NCBI GenBank assembly: GCA_040285825.1
Contig: JAUPSS010000010.1
Location: forward strand, 496,001-560,000
DNA: 64,000 nt
Origin: Eukaryota sp. TZLM1-RC
Taxonomy: Eukaryota; Metamonada: BaSk clade
Direction of reading: 5' to 3'
The notes below the pieces were generated by a model. The model made no database searches. It had not been told where the DNA came from and saw only the letters and a program-made list of their open reading frames with translations. This document shows, piece after piece, positions 10,831 to 21,782 of this stretch (its first letter is position 1; every line of letters starts with the position of its first letter). A program made the translations under genes and the position numbers.

Positions 10831-12010
10831 AACAATTTTTTGGTAATTTCATCATTATTTCCTAAAAACGAACCCAAATGACGAATAGCATCAATTGAAT
10901 ATAATTTGGCTTGAATTTCAATACCATCAACTATTGTGGAAACTGGAGAATTCGATAACAAAACACATTTAAGTAAATTAAGTCGGAGACCAATTTTGGT
11001 AAATAATTCTTTAAAACATACAGTTGCTTGTTTCACAATATTTAAATCATCAATAAGCACAACATCATCCATATATGCAATCATTTTTAGTGAAGAAAAC
11101 ATCTCTTGAATTTGCAGTAAAATAGGATGAATGGCCAAACAAAACAAAAGAGGCCCTAACGGATCTCCTTGCTTTACACCACTTGATGAACTCAAAATGT
11201 TGTTACCAAAATGTAAATTAGAATACGTGCAATATGTTGATTGAAAATACGGTATTAATTCCGGCATATATTGCAATAGAGCACCATGGATACTGCGACG
11301 ACTTAGTGAATTGAAAGCATTACTAAAATCCAATGACATACAAACATTGGATTCATTTTGGCGAAATAAAACATCAGTAGGAAATATCGCTGAAGAGACT
11401 GGATCTGTGGTATTAATACCATATTGAAAGGGTAATATAATTTTTTTTGCTTTCTCATTGAACCTGCTTAAGCAACACGCAGAAAAGATATTTTGTAAGC
11501 TCTCAAAGACTGCAATAGGACGAACATCCATTTTTGAATTTTTGACAAGTGCAGTCAAACGAGAACTTCTTAATTCTTCTGGGTATTTGAGTTGACCAGA
11601 TAATATTTTGTTGAAAAATTTGGTCAATAAACCAAGACAATCTTCTGAAGAAATAATCGCGGCTTTTACATGATCAATAGTAATACCAGAAAGTCCGGCA
11701 GACTTACCGCGTGGTCTCTTTTTGATCACCGAAAAAACTTCTGATGGCATCAATGGATAATTTTCCCAGTATGTGCCATAAAAATTTTGATCCATTATAG
11801 GGTCTTCATAAGGATGAAGTATTTTTAGTTTATCTATTGTATTTTCATTGTTGGGTGCTTTAACTTTGGGACTTAAAGCTGACAAAGCCTTGGACCATTT
11901 GTTGTCAAAGCATTTGTCTTCAAAAATTTTACTTAATTTCTCGGATGATTGATTTCTCGGTGCTATATTAGTTAAATCTTCGGAATTATTTACAATATTT
12001 TGTTCAAAAG
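10828..12010 (-). pseudogene. Family-E non-LTR retrotransposon, N-terminal and RT part
   Basis: A long open frame (within 10713-12161) covering pre-RT sequence (IAPRNQSSEKLSKIF), RT motifs RGKSAGLSGITID, LDFSNAFNSLSRRSI, SSSSGVKQGDPLGPLLFCLAIHP and the catalytic YMDD in MIAYMDDVVLI, then NLLKCVLLSN. It breaks off after LFEKFN in the thumb region, where family-K DNA begins, so the endonuclease half is missing. That half is found in opposite orientation at 13007-14703. The N-terminal residues of the open frame derive from unrelated sequence. Not an active element on its own. Confidence 0.75.
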
Positions 12011-12059
12011 GAGGACAAAACAAAACAAAACAAACTAAAACACATAAAAAACAAAATTC

Positions 12060-12262
12060 TCCACACCAACTCTTGAAGAATCCTTGTAAAGCTTGGACAT
12101 CATTAAACTCAAGTACTTGGGAACACTTCTGTACAAAGCAAAAATGACACAATTGTTCCATAAATGCCCAGCAAAATTCTTACCATTTGAACAACAAAGA
12201 CTATCAAAACCATTGAGAAAATTCAAACCAGACTGACCAATATTACCAACAATTGAGAAGGC
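12060..12262 (-). pseudogene. H/P-like retroelement C-terminal fragment
   Basis: Encodes VPFAFSIVGNIGQSGLNFLNGF and WNNCVIFALYRSVPKYLS, matching the segment near the C-terminus of families H and P (SLFGNIGPSGLHFLE..FWLNRIVF). It is fused in frame to a family-N RT fragment at about 12262, an in-phase accident of fragment juxtaposition. Confidence 0.5.
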
Positions 12263-12962
12263 AAAAGGAACAACAGAATCGTTTATCACAAGATCTTGAG
12301 CAGCAGAGCCAATCAGAAGGCATTTGCTCGTATTAAAATAAAGATCATTATTTTCATATGAATCGGCATTTTCTGGAGCAACCAATTCTAGTAAATCAAA
12401 TGAACCAATCAAAAATATATCATCCATCTAAGCAACTATTTTTATAGAAGGGTAATTTTGCTTAATGGTATCTAATATTTTGTGAATAGCTAAACAAAAC
12501 AATAATGGGCCTAAAAGATCACCTTGTTCCACACCAGAAGATGATTTTAACCAAGTGAATTAAATATTAGATCTGATTTTTACCATACAATTGGTAGAAA
12601 AAACTAAACAGCTCAGGAAAATCAGATTTAATTACTTCAAAAATTGCTTTTCGCTTTACAGAATTAAAAGCATTTTTAAAGTCCAGATTAAAAATAAAAT
12701 TATTTTCCTCTGCATTAAAAAAATATCAGAGGCAACAGCAGCAATAGAAGCACCATCAATTGTTTTTATTCCAAATTGATGAGGATTCAAAAATTTAGAA
12801 GCGTTGTCTTAAATTGAATTTATTTATTAGAAAACTTATAAATCAACATCTGAATAATCCATCTCTCCCAAAACAAAACAACTAGATGCAACTCTCTCAT
12901 AGTGTGATCCAAGAGAAAGCAAGTCATTAGAAACCAACTGCAACATCCCCTTAAAAACAGTA
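12263..12962 (-). pseudogene. Decayed family-N fragments: RT core and 3' tail
   Basis: Bases 12263-12800 hold RT sequence (DLLGPLLFCLAIHK, a catalytic block reading MDDIFLIGSFDLLEL, ASKCLLIG-like) with several stops. Bases 12838-12962 match the family-N 3' end (SLGSHYERVASSCFVLGEMDY) in the same orientation. Compared with the 33742-37970 copy, the middle is lost. Old inactive copy. Confidence 0.6.
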
Positions 12963-13006
12963 TGTTAATTCTTTTAACTTGTATGTGTTTATTTAATATT
13001 TAGATT

Positions 13007-14703
13007 CTTTGACTAAAAATGATTGCATATATGGATGATGTTGTGCTTATTGGTGATGTAAATATTGTGAAACAAGTAACTGTATGTTTTAAAGAATTAT
13101 TTACCAAAATTGGTCTCCGACTTACTTTACTTAAATGTGTTTTGTTATCGAATTCTCCAGTTTCCACAATAGTTGATGGTATTAAAATTCAAGCCAAATT
13201 ATATTCAATTGATGCTATTCGTCATTTGGGTTCGTTTTTAGGAAATAATGATGAAATTACCAAAAAATTGTTTGAAAAGTTGAACTCAATTTCTGACAAA
13301 ATTGACCGAATGATGAATTTAGATATAAAAAAACACATCAAACTTACCATTATAAGGCTGTGTTTTAGTTCCAATTTTAATCATATTTTTCGATCTACAA
13401 ATCCTCTTGTCACTAGGCCTTTGGCTCAGAAGTTTAATGAATTACGTGCAAAAGTTCTGTCTCAATTACTGGGATGTAAAATGTTCAAAATTCCAGATCA
13501 TGCTTACCTTAGTCCACATTATGGCGGTTTAGGGTGGACGAAGGCTTCTATTCTTACCTCGTGTGCTGTTGTTGGAGGATGCAGAAATGTAATCTTTGAG
13601 TTTTCGGAAAGATTTGCAGATTGGGAAGATTTATTGATGATAACGCAAAGTTCCACTGTTTTTGCATTAAATGAAGAAATTTCTGAAATTGATGTAGAAA
13701 AATGGGGTCGATGTTTTCCCCAATCATTCAATGGCAATATTCCAGAAAAAAATGTTTTAAATTTGAAGTACACTCTTCGAACATTACAGAAACGTTTGAC
13801 TGGAATGTATGAAAAAGATCTTTATAATAATATATGCAGCTCGGCTGTTTTAAATCAAGATCTTCACTCATTGTTATTGGAAAAGGGTGTTTAAGAAAAC
13901 AAGTCATCAGATTCTTCACTTTTTGTAACCATTGTACCACGAAGATTTGGATTGTGTGCCACTAATGGAGCATTTGTAACAAAAATGAGACTATATTTGA
14001 ATATCCCCATTAATCAATTATTATCAAAAGCGAAATGTATTTGTTCGAATTCACCTCAACTCACTTTGCGCCATGCTCTGAATTGCTCTAAATTGATAAC
14101 TTATCGTTCTTCATTACATTTTGCTGTTAGAGACACTGTTTTCAATATGGCACAAACTGCAAGAATATCGTGTATCAAAGAGCCCCTGCTGAAGGAAACA
14201 CTTTCTCTGAATAATTTTGGTTCTGATGATAGAGGTGATGTATACTGTGATTGGATTGACAATTCTGAAGCTATTGTTGACTTTGTCTCATGTAATGTTG
14301 CAAATGTCACTTTGGTTCACAGAAGAAAACTTAATCCTGTGGCTGCTCTTGATTTTAAAGCAAAAGAAAAACAAAAAAATATGATAAAGATATTGAAGAG
14401 GCTAATGCTGATAGAAATACACAGCTGGTTTTTATTGCTTTCCCATTTTCGATAAATGCAAGATTATCAGATGAATCAGAAACTTTTTTGAATGACTTCC
14501 AAAAAATGGTGCAAGAAAAAACAATGAAAAGATTTGATATTTTTTTATGGCGTTCACGGATTCAATTTGCCATTAATAATAGATTACCATGGTTTTTCAA
14601 TCGAATAAGAGAAGCTTTAGCTAGACAGCAAGCAGATCAAGATTTTGTAGAGGAAATCTTGGTTCAATGATAGTCGTCCCATTAGTTATGAGTTAATTTA
14701 ATT
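13007..14703 (+). pseudogene. Family-E non-LTR retrotransposon, RT active site to 3' end
   Basis: Starts just before the catalytic MIAYMDDVVLI and continues through thumb and linker (frame 13019-13894), a finger CICSNSPQLTLRHALNC and an endonuclease core DRGDVYCDWIDNSEAIVDF (13952-14455, R-x-D-X13-D), to the C-terminus IREALARQQADQDFVEEIL (14488-14670). Two breaks interrupt the frame, so it is inactive. The 3' sequence TTAGTTATGAGTTAATTT recurs at 24886-25003, defining the family 3' end; no long A-tail. Its first ~240 bp repeat, in inverted orientation, the end of the copy at 10828-12010. Confidence 0.75.
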
Positions 14704-14889
14704 AAGTGTGCAAATTCAATAGATATTACTATTCTTTGACAAAAGACTTAATTTTTGAGTTTTCAAATTGATAGTTACTCAATTGATTTATCAATTCAGT
14801 GATTTTGTACCAATTGAGACTTTAAATGACATACCACGACAAATTAATGTATTCGATTGTGGAATATTTTTATATTGAAACGCTGCTAT

Positions 14890-15225
14890 AGCCCAGCACG
14901 TACATGAATGCAATGACCACCACGGTGATTTGGTGAATAATATAAATTTGTGGGGTCATCTAAAATCAAACAATGAATTCTTGGTACTTGATCAATTAAG
15001 CAAGACGCAGAACTATAACAACCATCCAGCAAACAATTTGCAAAAGCGGTATTTTTTTGTTTGGCCTTGCAGAAACGTACTTCATAATCCAAGCCTTCAA
15101 ATATTGCTCTCAGTTTTTGTTGAAGCTTCTTTACAAAATACCTTAAATTTAAACCAAGATCATACAATTATTTGGAAAATGATAGATTAAGCAAATGGCT
15201 ATTTTCATAAAAGCGATTGAGAAAT
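14890..15225 (-). pseudogene. K-like retroelement fragment (linker to pre-finger region)
   Basis: Encodes RFYENSHLLNLSF, then LRYFVKKLQQKLRAIFEGLDYEVRF and LIDQVPRIHCLILDD, the conserved linker of this retroelement lineage (compare VKKLQQKLTIFFEGL at about 4870). Truncated on both sides. Confidence 0.55.
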
Positions 15226-16212
15226 GCAAAAATAAATATTTTTTTCCACCAACAACAAAAGCTACTTGAAAAAAACAAAAAATTGAAGATTTTTCAAAGC
15301 CAACACCACCAAATTATGAAGATGAGAACAAGCGGGCTCGAATTAAATCAGGATTCACTTCTAATAAGGAAGCAAAGAATGTTGCACATAATTGATTAAA
15401 TGAGCGGCAAAAATCGATAGACAAGAAAAGTGCTGTCAACCTTAACATAAGAACAATTATTTTTAGTTTATAGTGTGAATCGTAACCAGTCAGTATGTAT
15501 CAACATCAGAGCAATCGTAGATTGTTTTGCAGAGGATAGTGTTTGTGCTAGGCCTCCATGTTTGTCTTTAGTTATAGCCTTTTATTACAGCGAATTACTG
15601 TTGCTTTCTTGGATTCTTCCATTCAAGCATCTATTCAAGCATGTAGATGGTTTCACTGACTGAACAACAATATTGATGAATGCATTCAAAGAATAGTTGC
15701 AAGTGATCAATTAGTTCTCTTACATAACTAGGGTTAATACAGATGGTTTCCAAAAGAAGTTCGAACTTCTCTGATTATGTTTGAAAGTTATTCTGTTCTA
15801 ACGTTTTTAGGTCAAACATTTGTAGAAACACAGTAAATGAAATGATGAAATTGATCACTTGAATAACCACAAAATTTGTGATTCAAGCTGTGGGCTGAGT
15901 ACCTCAAACTATGTATGCTTTAACCTAAACCGGGTTCCAACACTTTTGATTCCTGCTGTTTTGGGATAAATTGGGAGAGTGAATGCTCATCCCTTGATTT
16001 TGATATATTCTAAACGGAAACAAAGATCTCATTGTGATCTTTCCAAATATTCCATCATTAAGACACGGTGTGTGCCAAGAAAAAACCAAGTGGTGACATA
16101 CCTTTATTACCAAAAAATATATACAATCTATATACAAAAAGTGTTGAAAAACACCAATAAATTCAAGTGTTGAAAAACACCAAAAGCTAAAGTTAATATA
16201 CAAAAAAGACAC
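15226..16212. other. Intergenic, nothing recognised except a short palindrome
   Basis: Non-coding AT-rich stretch on the 3' side of the Cdc20 gene. It holds a perfect 16-bp palindrome AGAAGTTCGAACTTCT at 15755-15770. No conserved frame or known repeat. Confidence 0.4.
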
Positions 16213-17418
16213 TTATCTGATGTTAAGCCCACGAAGAGCACCTCGTTGTGAATGGCTAACATCAGTGCCAATACTCTTTTGCTTTTGTTCAAAAACTCTC
16301 CAAAAACGGATAGATTCGTCAGCAGAAGCGGATACGACGGTTTCTCCATCAGGCGAAAGGCCGAGATTCAACACTCTAGCAGTGTGACCAGTAATCTCAC
16401 CAACCTTAGATAAAGAGGAGCCATATCGCCAGACGTTAATCTCATAGTTGCGATAACCATGGCCAGAGACCAATTCGCGAGAGTTTTTACTCCACAAAAG
16501 AGCACATACCTGAGAATCAGTGTCAACAGAGTCAAGAAGGGTTCCATCAGTGGTGTTCCATGTCTTAATAGAACGATCAGCAGTACCACCACCACTAGCC
16601 AAGAGGTTTCGCTGGAATGGAGACCAAGCCAAAGCACGAACTGCAGCTTGATGATCGGTGAGAATATGCTGAGGATTACTAGACTCATGGTTCCAAACAC
16701 AAAGGTGATTATCATTGGCACCGGAAGCCAGTTGAGAACCATCATGAGACCAGGCAAGTCCACAAACTTCACCTTGGTGATACTTCAAGGTAGCAGTGAC
16801 GTGCTGAGCAACACGGACGTCGTGATTGAGGATACTGCAGTCACGAGAACCACTAGAAAGAACATGGTTATTCCAGGAAAGTGCTGAAACGCGAGCAGCA
16901 TGACCACGGAGGGTACGTACTTGCTTTTGTTTCTCAACATCCCAAAGCTTGACTGTAGAACTGTCAACACCAATGGCTAGATGAGTACCTGAGGAAGTCC
17001 ACTTTAGAGAGGTCACGGCATCACCCTCCGAAAGCGTACAAAGCTCAGCTACTGATCCAGTGGAGCCATTCCAGAGGTAAACACTATTTGCTAAAGCAAC
17101 GGCTAGAACGTTAGAGTTAGAGTAATCCATGGTGTTTACATAGAAATCATTTAACAAACCAGGTGCATCCAGAGTTCTTTCAGGCTCAGAAGGAACTTTG
17201 CGTACGGATTTGCGGGCAACATGGTTTGAGACTCTGCTTTGGCTGTAGATCACACGATTGTGGTTGATCGAGCCAGATGGGGGAGCAGGAGCAGAGGATC
17301 GGTAACACAAAACTTTTGAATCCAAAGTCTTTGAATCGACGTTTTGAGGAGGCAGGAGCATCGAGTGCGAGAGAGAGACATCCATAGATGATAAAGCGGG
17401 TGTAAATCTGCAGGACAT
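16213..17418 (-). CDS. CDC20: Cdc20/Cdh1 (Fizzy)-family WD40 activator of the anaphase-promoting complex
   Basis: A 401-residue single-exon protein. Cdc20/Cdh1 proteins bind the APC/C ubiquitin ligase and recruit degron-bearing mitotic substrates. The segment SEPERTLDAPGLLNDFYVN followed by NVLAVALANSVYLWN is diagnostic for the family. Seven WD-type blades follow (VYLWN, VKLWD, ILNHD, LCVWN, IKTWN, INVWR, IRFWR), and the protein ends in the APC-binding Ile-Arg dipeptide (LRGLNIR). The ATG at 17418 gives MSCRFTP, which could be a degenerate C-box; a canonical D-R-F/Y-I-P box is not visible. A frame extension to 17469 begins with TTG and is discounted. A TCACTT motif lies about 20 bp upstream of the ATG. 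Cdc20 versus Cdh1 is not resolved. Confidence 0.88.
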   Translation of the reverse strand: MSCRFTPALSSMDVSLSHSMLLPPQNVDSKTLDSKVLCYRSSAPAPPSGSINHNRVIYSQSRVSNHVARKSVRKVPSEPERTLDAPGLLNDFYVNTMDYSNSNVLAVALANSVYLWNGSTGSVAELCTLSEGDAVTSLKWTSSGTHLAIGVDSSTVKLWDVEKQKQVRTLRGHAARVSALSWNNHVLSSGSRDCSILNHDVRVAQHVTATLKYHQGEVCGLAWSHDGSQLASGANDNHLCVWNHESSNPQHILTDHQAAVRALAWSPFQRNLLASGGGTADRSIKTWNTTDGTLLDSVDTDSQVCALLWSKNSRELVSGHGYRNYEINVWRYGSSLSKVGEITGHTARVLNLGLSPDGETVVSASADESIRFWRVFEQKQKSIGTDVSHSQRGALRGLNIR

Positions 17419-17803
17419 GACGACAGAGAGCGCAAAAAACAAGTGAAATTGAAGCGGAATTCTCTTCAATCTATTGGCGCCAAAGACATCGCATTCAAGT
17501 TGCTCAGGCTTACGTCATTCTTGTACTCTTTTCACAGCAGAGTGTCAGAGGGCTGGGTTAAATCATGCCCACCACTCCTTTGGTCTCAGTTTATTGAATT
17601 TTGGTTATCCCAATACGAGTTCATTATGCGAAACACAGCTAGTTTGTCACTGTGAACAAGGTAATAATCTTAATTGATGATTGCTCGTTGTATTAATCTC
17701 TCTTATGTGTAACTATTTTTAAAAATAGATGTCTAATGAAAGGGATTCATAAATTTATCGTTCAAGGGCAAACGTCACGATTGTTATTCACAAACTGAAA
17801 ATG
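17419..17803. other. Upstream region of the Cdc20 gene
   Basis: Contains the Cdc20 promoter (reading leftward) and no recognisable gene. It ends at the target-site duplication of a retroelement beginning at 17815. Confidence 0.4.
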
Positions 17804-17814
17804 AATTATTAGTG
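17804..17814 (+). repeat. Target-site duplication, left copy (AATTATTAGTG)
   Basis: An 11-bp direct repeat matching 18992-19002 exactly; the two copies bracket the family-O insertion. Confidence 0.8.
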
Positions 17815-18991
17815 CACATAAATTAAATCGATTTTGTCTAAAGCAGCATTTTTAAGAGGTGGAAAAAATGTTATTTTTGAAAAGTTTTTTTTATGATCAA
17901 TTTTTTCATCCGATCAATGGTGAATCAAAGTTTTACCTAAATCAAGTTCAATTTGAATTTGATCATTTGCCCAGTGATATCTTGATTCAGTGTTTTCCAA
18001 ACCGATCACTCCCAAATTTACGTTTTTGCCTGAAACAGATTCAGCACCACCTGGTTAAATTTTATGAAAGCTTGGATCATGAAGTAAGACTTGGCTTGGC
18101 CAAAACTGAAAATCCCGCTTTCGGAAATTTCGTAAAGGACATTCGTGATAGTTCTGCTGCTGCTTTAGTAACGCAAATTCCCTCTGTTTATGGACTTCTG
18201 TTAAAAAACAATGAATGGCTTTTCAACATGCCTTTTCGTTGTTTTCTGTGGCCAAACAATTTGCCCAATCATTTAACATGTAAATGTGGTAAACCTCTTT
18301 TGTTTACTCATCTTTTGAACTGTTAATATTTTATTACATTTAGAATCAAAGTGCATAATAATGTCAGGGACCCATTTTAGGTAATGTGCAAATCATATCA
18401 AGTAGAATCCTTTTTAGAGCCTTTGTTATCAAAATTATTTCTCGATTACCCTAATATTGATAGTACGCGCTACAACAAGCTTCTATGGGTATGACAAGAG
18501 GTGACTTGGATGTCCGCAACTCAAATGGTAGTTTTACTATTTTAGTCGCCATGTCCATAGACCGATGTAATTCTTCTAACGAACATTTCAGTAATTCAGA
18601 TGTCAATAATCCTCTTCTTGATTGCGAAAAATACAAAATTGCTAAATATGCGAAATTCATTTCCTCAGTAAATGAAAATCCTCATGTCCAATATAATTTA
18701 TGCCTCTTTGTTTTTTCTTTTCTTGGATCTTTAGGTAAGGCTGCTATGGCTCTCCTCGAGGATTTTGTTGTAGTTATAAAGGAAAGAACTGGAAGAATTT
18801 TTAATCGTGTTTTCTGGCAGAACAAGATTCTATTTTCTATTTTTGTAACGGAATGGTGAAATAACTTTCTGATTCACTCTCTTCCTGTGGGAAATTTACT
18901 GAATCTTTAGGACGTAGGTGAGGCACATTTTGAGGATGTGGAGTTTTGGTTGTGTATTTTATATTCCTTATTAAATGAATAAACTAAAAAA
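17815..18991 (+). mobile_element. Family-O non-LTR retrotransposon, 5'-truncated, with TSD
   Basis: A 1,177-bp insertion flanked by 11-bp duplications. Coding begins at the post-RT block (KAAFLRGGKNVIFE) and continues through the VRLGLAKTENPAFGNFVKDI linker, the finger CKCGKPLLFTHLLNC and an endonuclease core (TRGDLDVRNSNGSFTI) to VGEAHFEDVEF. Frames 17859-18326 and 18485-18859 are broken by a stop in the finger region and by indels, so it is dead. A short 3' UTR ends in an A-rich tail. This is the cleanest example of 5' truncation by target-primed reverse transcription in the left half. Confidence 0.85.
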
Positions 18992-19002
18992 AATTATTAG
19001 TG
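18992..19002 (+). repeat. Target-site duplication, right copy (AATTATTAGTG)
   Basis: Follows directly on the A-tail of the family-O copy. The next insertion's duplication starts five bases later. Confidence 0.8.
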
Positions 19003-19007
19003 TTTAT

Positions 19008-19019
19008 GATTATAAGTTT
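19008..19019 (+). repeat. Target-site duplication, left copy (GATTATAAGTTT)
   Basis: A 12-bp direct repeat matching 21068-21079 exactly, bracketing the family-H insertion. Confidence 0.85.
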
Positions 19020-21067
19020 ATAAATTTATTTATTATAAATTGATGGTGCTTCTTCTGCTGCTCTTTCGTCTGATGTGTTTTTTAATTCTAGTGATTCTAA
19101 TTACATCTTCAATTTAGATTTTAAGAATGCTTTCAATTCTGTATCTCGTTCTTCCATTTTACCTTTGCTGCAAAAGCATTTTCCTGAAGTTGAGCCTTTT
19201 TTCTATTCATTTTATGGAAAATCATCCACATTGGTCTATGAAAATTTTGACCTGCTTTCGTCTTCAGGTGTTAAACAAGGTGATCCACTTGGTTCTTTTT
19301 TCTTTTGTCTGGCAATTCATCCATTAATGTGCGAATTGAAAGAAAAATTCCCAGAAATAGATATTGTAGCATATATGGATGACATTTCTGTAATTGCTCC
19401 TATTACAATTCTGAAACAAATAGCAACTTTTATTCAACAGCGTTATGAAGATATTGGTCTCTCATTGAATATCTCCAAATGTTTGATTATTGGCCATGAA
19501 CCAATTGATTTTTTCATTAATGATGTCAATGTCCCCTTTATCAATTATGATCAGTCTGTTTTTTGTTTTTTGTGTTGTTATCTCGGAAATATTGATGAAG
19601 TCAAAGGCCAACTTTCGACTCTGTTGACTCAATTTGGAAATGAATTAGAATCAATAGAAAATTTAAATATTGAGAAACATTTGAAATTCTTTTTCCTCAA
19701 AATCTGTTATTCTGGAAAATTTACTCATATTTTGAGATCAACATCACCATCAATTTCCTTGGAGTTCTGTCGCATTTTTAATGAACAAAGAACTAATTTT
19801 TTAGCAAAATTATTGGAAATTGATGCATCTCAGTTACGAAGCCACCTTTTTTGTGGTACAAATTTTGGTGGTGTTGATTTTCATAAGTCAAGCTACCTTT
19901 GTAAAGCTGCCTTTATTGGTGGTGGAAAGAATTTTGTTTATGAATTTGTGAATCGTTTTCCTGAAAAAATTCATCTCATTGAAAATTGTGGCAGCTCTTA
20001 TCTTATTTCTTTGCAACAGGAAATTGAAACACTTTCACCAATATTTGGACTAAATGTTTCCCCTCTGATATTGTGGAACTTCCTTCAAGAAGCTTGCTCT
20101 CCTTACCACTGACTTTTGCAAAATTGCAGAAAAAAATCTTGAAAGTTTTAGAAAACTTGGATTATATTGTACGTCTTAGCTTGGCTAAGGAAAAAAATCC
20201 CGTTTTTGCAAACTTTTTGATTGATCTTGAAGACAGTTGTTCAAGTTGCCTAATCTCCCAAATACCCAACATTTATGGCCTTCTACTCAATGATCACCAA
20301 TGGACCACTGCAATGAGAATGAGATGTTTTCTATGGCCTTGTTCATTACCAAATGATTTAATTTGTCGCTGCAAGAGTGTTGTTACGCTTTCCCATATTT
20401 TAAACTGTAAGTATTTTATAACTTATCGCTCAATTGTTCATGACTCAGTTCGTGATCAATTATATGCCATGTGCAAAAGTTTCAATATAGAGGCATTTAT
20501 TGAGCCACTAGTTCGTAAGCTGTCTTCAGATCAAACTGATGATTCCTTTGGTAAAAGAAGGGCAGATTTAGTAGCTCCAGGGATCGATGGTGTTCTCAAT
20601 GTTGTAGACGTTGTCTCAGTGGATGTTTGCAAAAATTCTGCTGCTCGTTTAGTGTATTCCGCTGACTCGCCGTTATCTAACGCCGAAAAAAAGAAGATAA
20701 AAAAATATGAAGAACCTTTGGCACAGTTAGGTAGAGTGGAACATGTGAAATATCAGTTTGTGCCGTTTGCAATTTCTCTTTTTGGCAATATTGGACCTTC
20801 AGGCTTGCACTTTTTGGAACATTTTAAAAAAGTATTACTGAATAGGTCTGGTAAAACAATGAACTCCACTTTCTGGTTAAATAGAATTGTTTTTGCATTT
20901 TCAAGTCTATTCCAACAATGATTTCAAAGGCACTTTTAGCTATTGGTGTAGAATATGAACGTAATGCTGTGAGTAGGTTCAGTAATAGTGACGCTTGTTT
21001 GGAGGATATTGAATTCTAGATGGTTATTTTTATCTCAATAAATATTCCAGTTTTTTTTTTAAAAAAA
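19020..21067 (+). mobile_element. Family-H non-LTR retrotransposon, RT to 3' end, with 12-bp TSD
   Basis: A 2,048-bp 5'-truncated insertion. Frame 19075-20112 carries RT motifs (YIFNLDFKNAFNSVSRSSI, SSSGVKQGDPLGSFFFCLAIHP, catalytic VAYMDDISVIAP, SKCLIIG) and the post-RT block LCKAAFIGGGKNFVYEF. After one frameshift near 20100, frame 20073-20921 carries the linker, the finger CRCKSVVTLSHILNC and an endonuclease core with KRRADLVAPGIDG..VVD (R-x-D-X13-D). A second frameshift near 20900 precedes the C-terminus ACLEDIEF at about 21016. About 20 non-element bases sit at the 5' junction. 3' end: AATAAATATTCCAG plus T and A runs. Near-identical to 62905-63875 over the shared part. Confidence 0.88.
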
Positions 21068-21079
21068 GATTATAAGTTT
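21068..21079 (+). repeat. Target-site duplication, right copy (GATTATAAGTTT)
   Basis: Directly follows the A-run at the 3' end of the family-H copy. Confidence 0.85.
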
Positions 21080-21383
21080 TTGTTCTTAAATTTACACTAT
21101 GAAACACAAAAAAAAATTCGCATTGAATTTTCTAACTGAAAAGACCACCAAAAATTTCATTTGATTATTTTAAAATAAGATTTGGAAATTATCAGTAAAA
21201 GTGGTGAAAAACTCTTAAACCATGAACAACTGAGTTGGCAGACGTTTAAATGCTTAAATGGATTCTGATCCATTCAACAGTGATCAGTATTAATTAAACC
21301 AACACATTACACCGTTGTATGAACACCGTATGAACTTCAGTAACTCATGTAATTGGTGAGTACTGAAGCATTTTGTAATTGCT
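21080..21383. other. Intergenic, nothing recognised
   Basis: AT-rich spacer between two retroelement copies. No gene seen. Confidence 0.4.
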
Positions 21384-21782
21384 TTAAATTTGGATTGATT
21401 TTTTTTGGACTGGAAGTTTTTCTTTCATAAAAGCGTCCAAGAGATGACAAAGCTGAAGATAATAAGGGAACAACACCTTTGAAAATTGAAAATACAATTC
21501 TGCTTTGCCAGAAATTCTGGTCAAAACTCTTCCAGTACGTTGTTTCACAATTTCCACAAAATCATGCAAGAATGAGACAGCAAGAGGTCCAAGCGAGCCA
21601 TGAAGGGAAACTGTATTCAAGGATAACAATTTTGCTTTATATTTGTCAATTTTGGCTTTTTCGGAAACAGTTAGGGGTCCCTGTATTTTGATTGAGCCAT
21701 TTGGATTGATGGAAATTAATTCCTGAGGAGACATATTTCTTCCTACACAAGTTGAGCATCTCAACACTATCCGTATGTTCAA
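21384..21782 (-). pseudogene. Family-K retrotransposon C-terminal fragment
   Basis: Encodes PLTVSEKAKIDKYKAKLLSL, then LHGSLGPLAVSFLHDFVEIVKQRTGRV and a degraded end, matching 25786-26305. Upstream of this (rightward) the endonuclease core is lost. Decayed. Confidence 0.65.

Noticed and set aside
12035-12427. A single 130-residue protein
   Set aside because: It is an accidental in-frame fusion of a family-N RT piece with an H/P-type tail.
15755-15770. AGAAGTTCGAACTTCT as part of a tRNA T-arm
   Set aside because: It is a simple perfect palindrome; no acceptor, D or anticodon arms are present around it.
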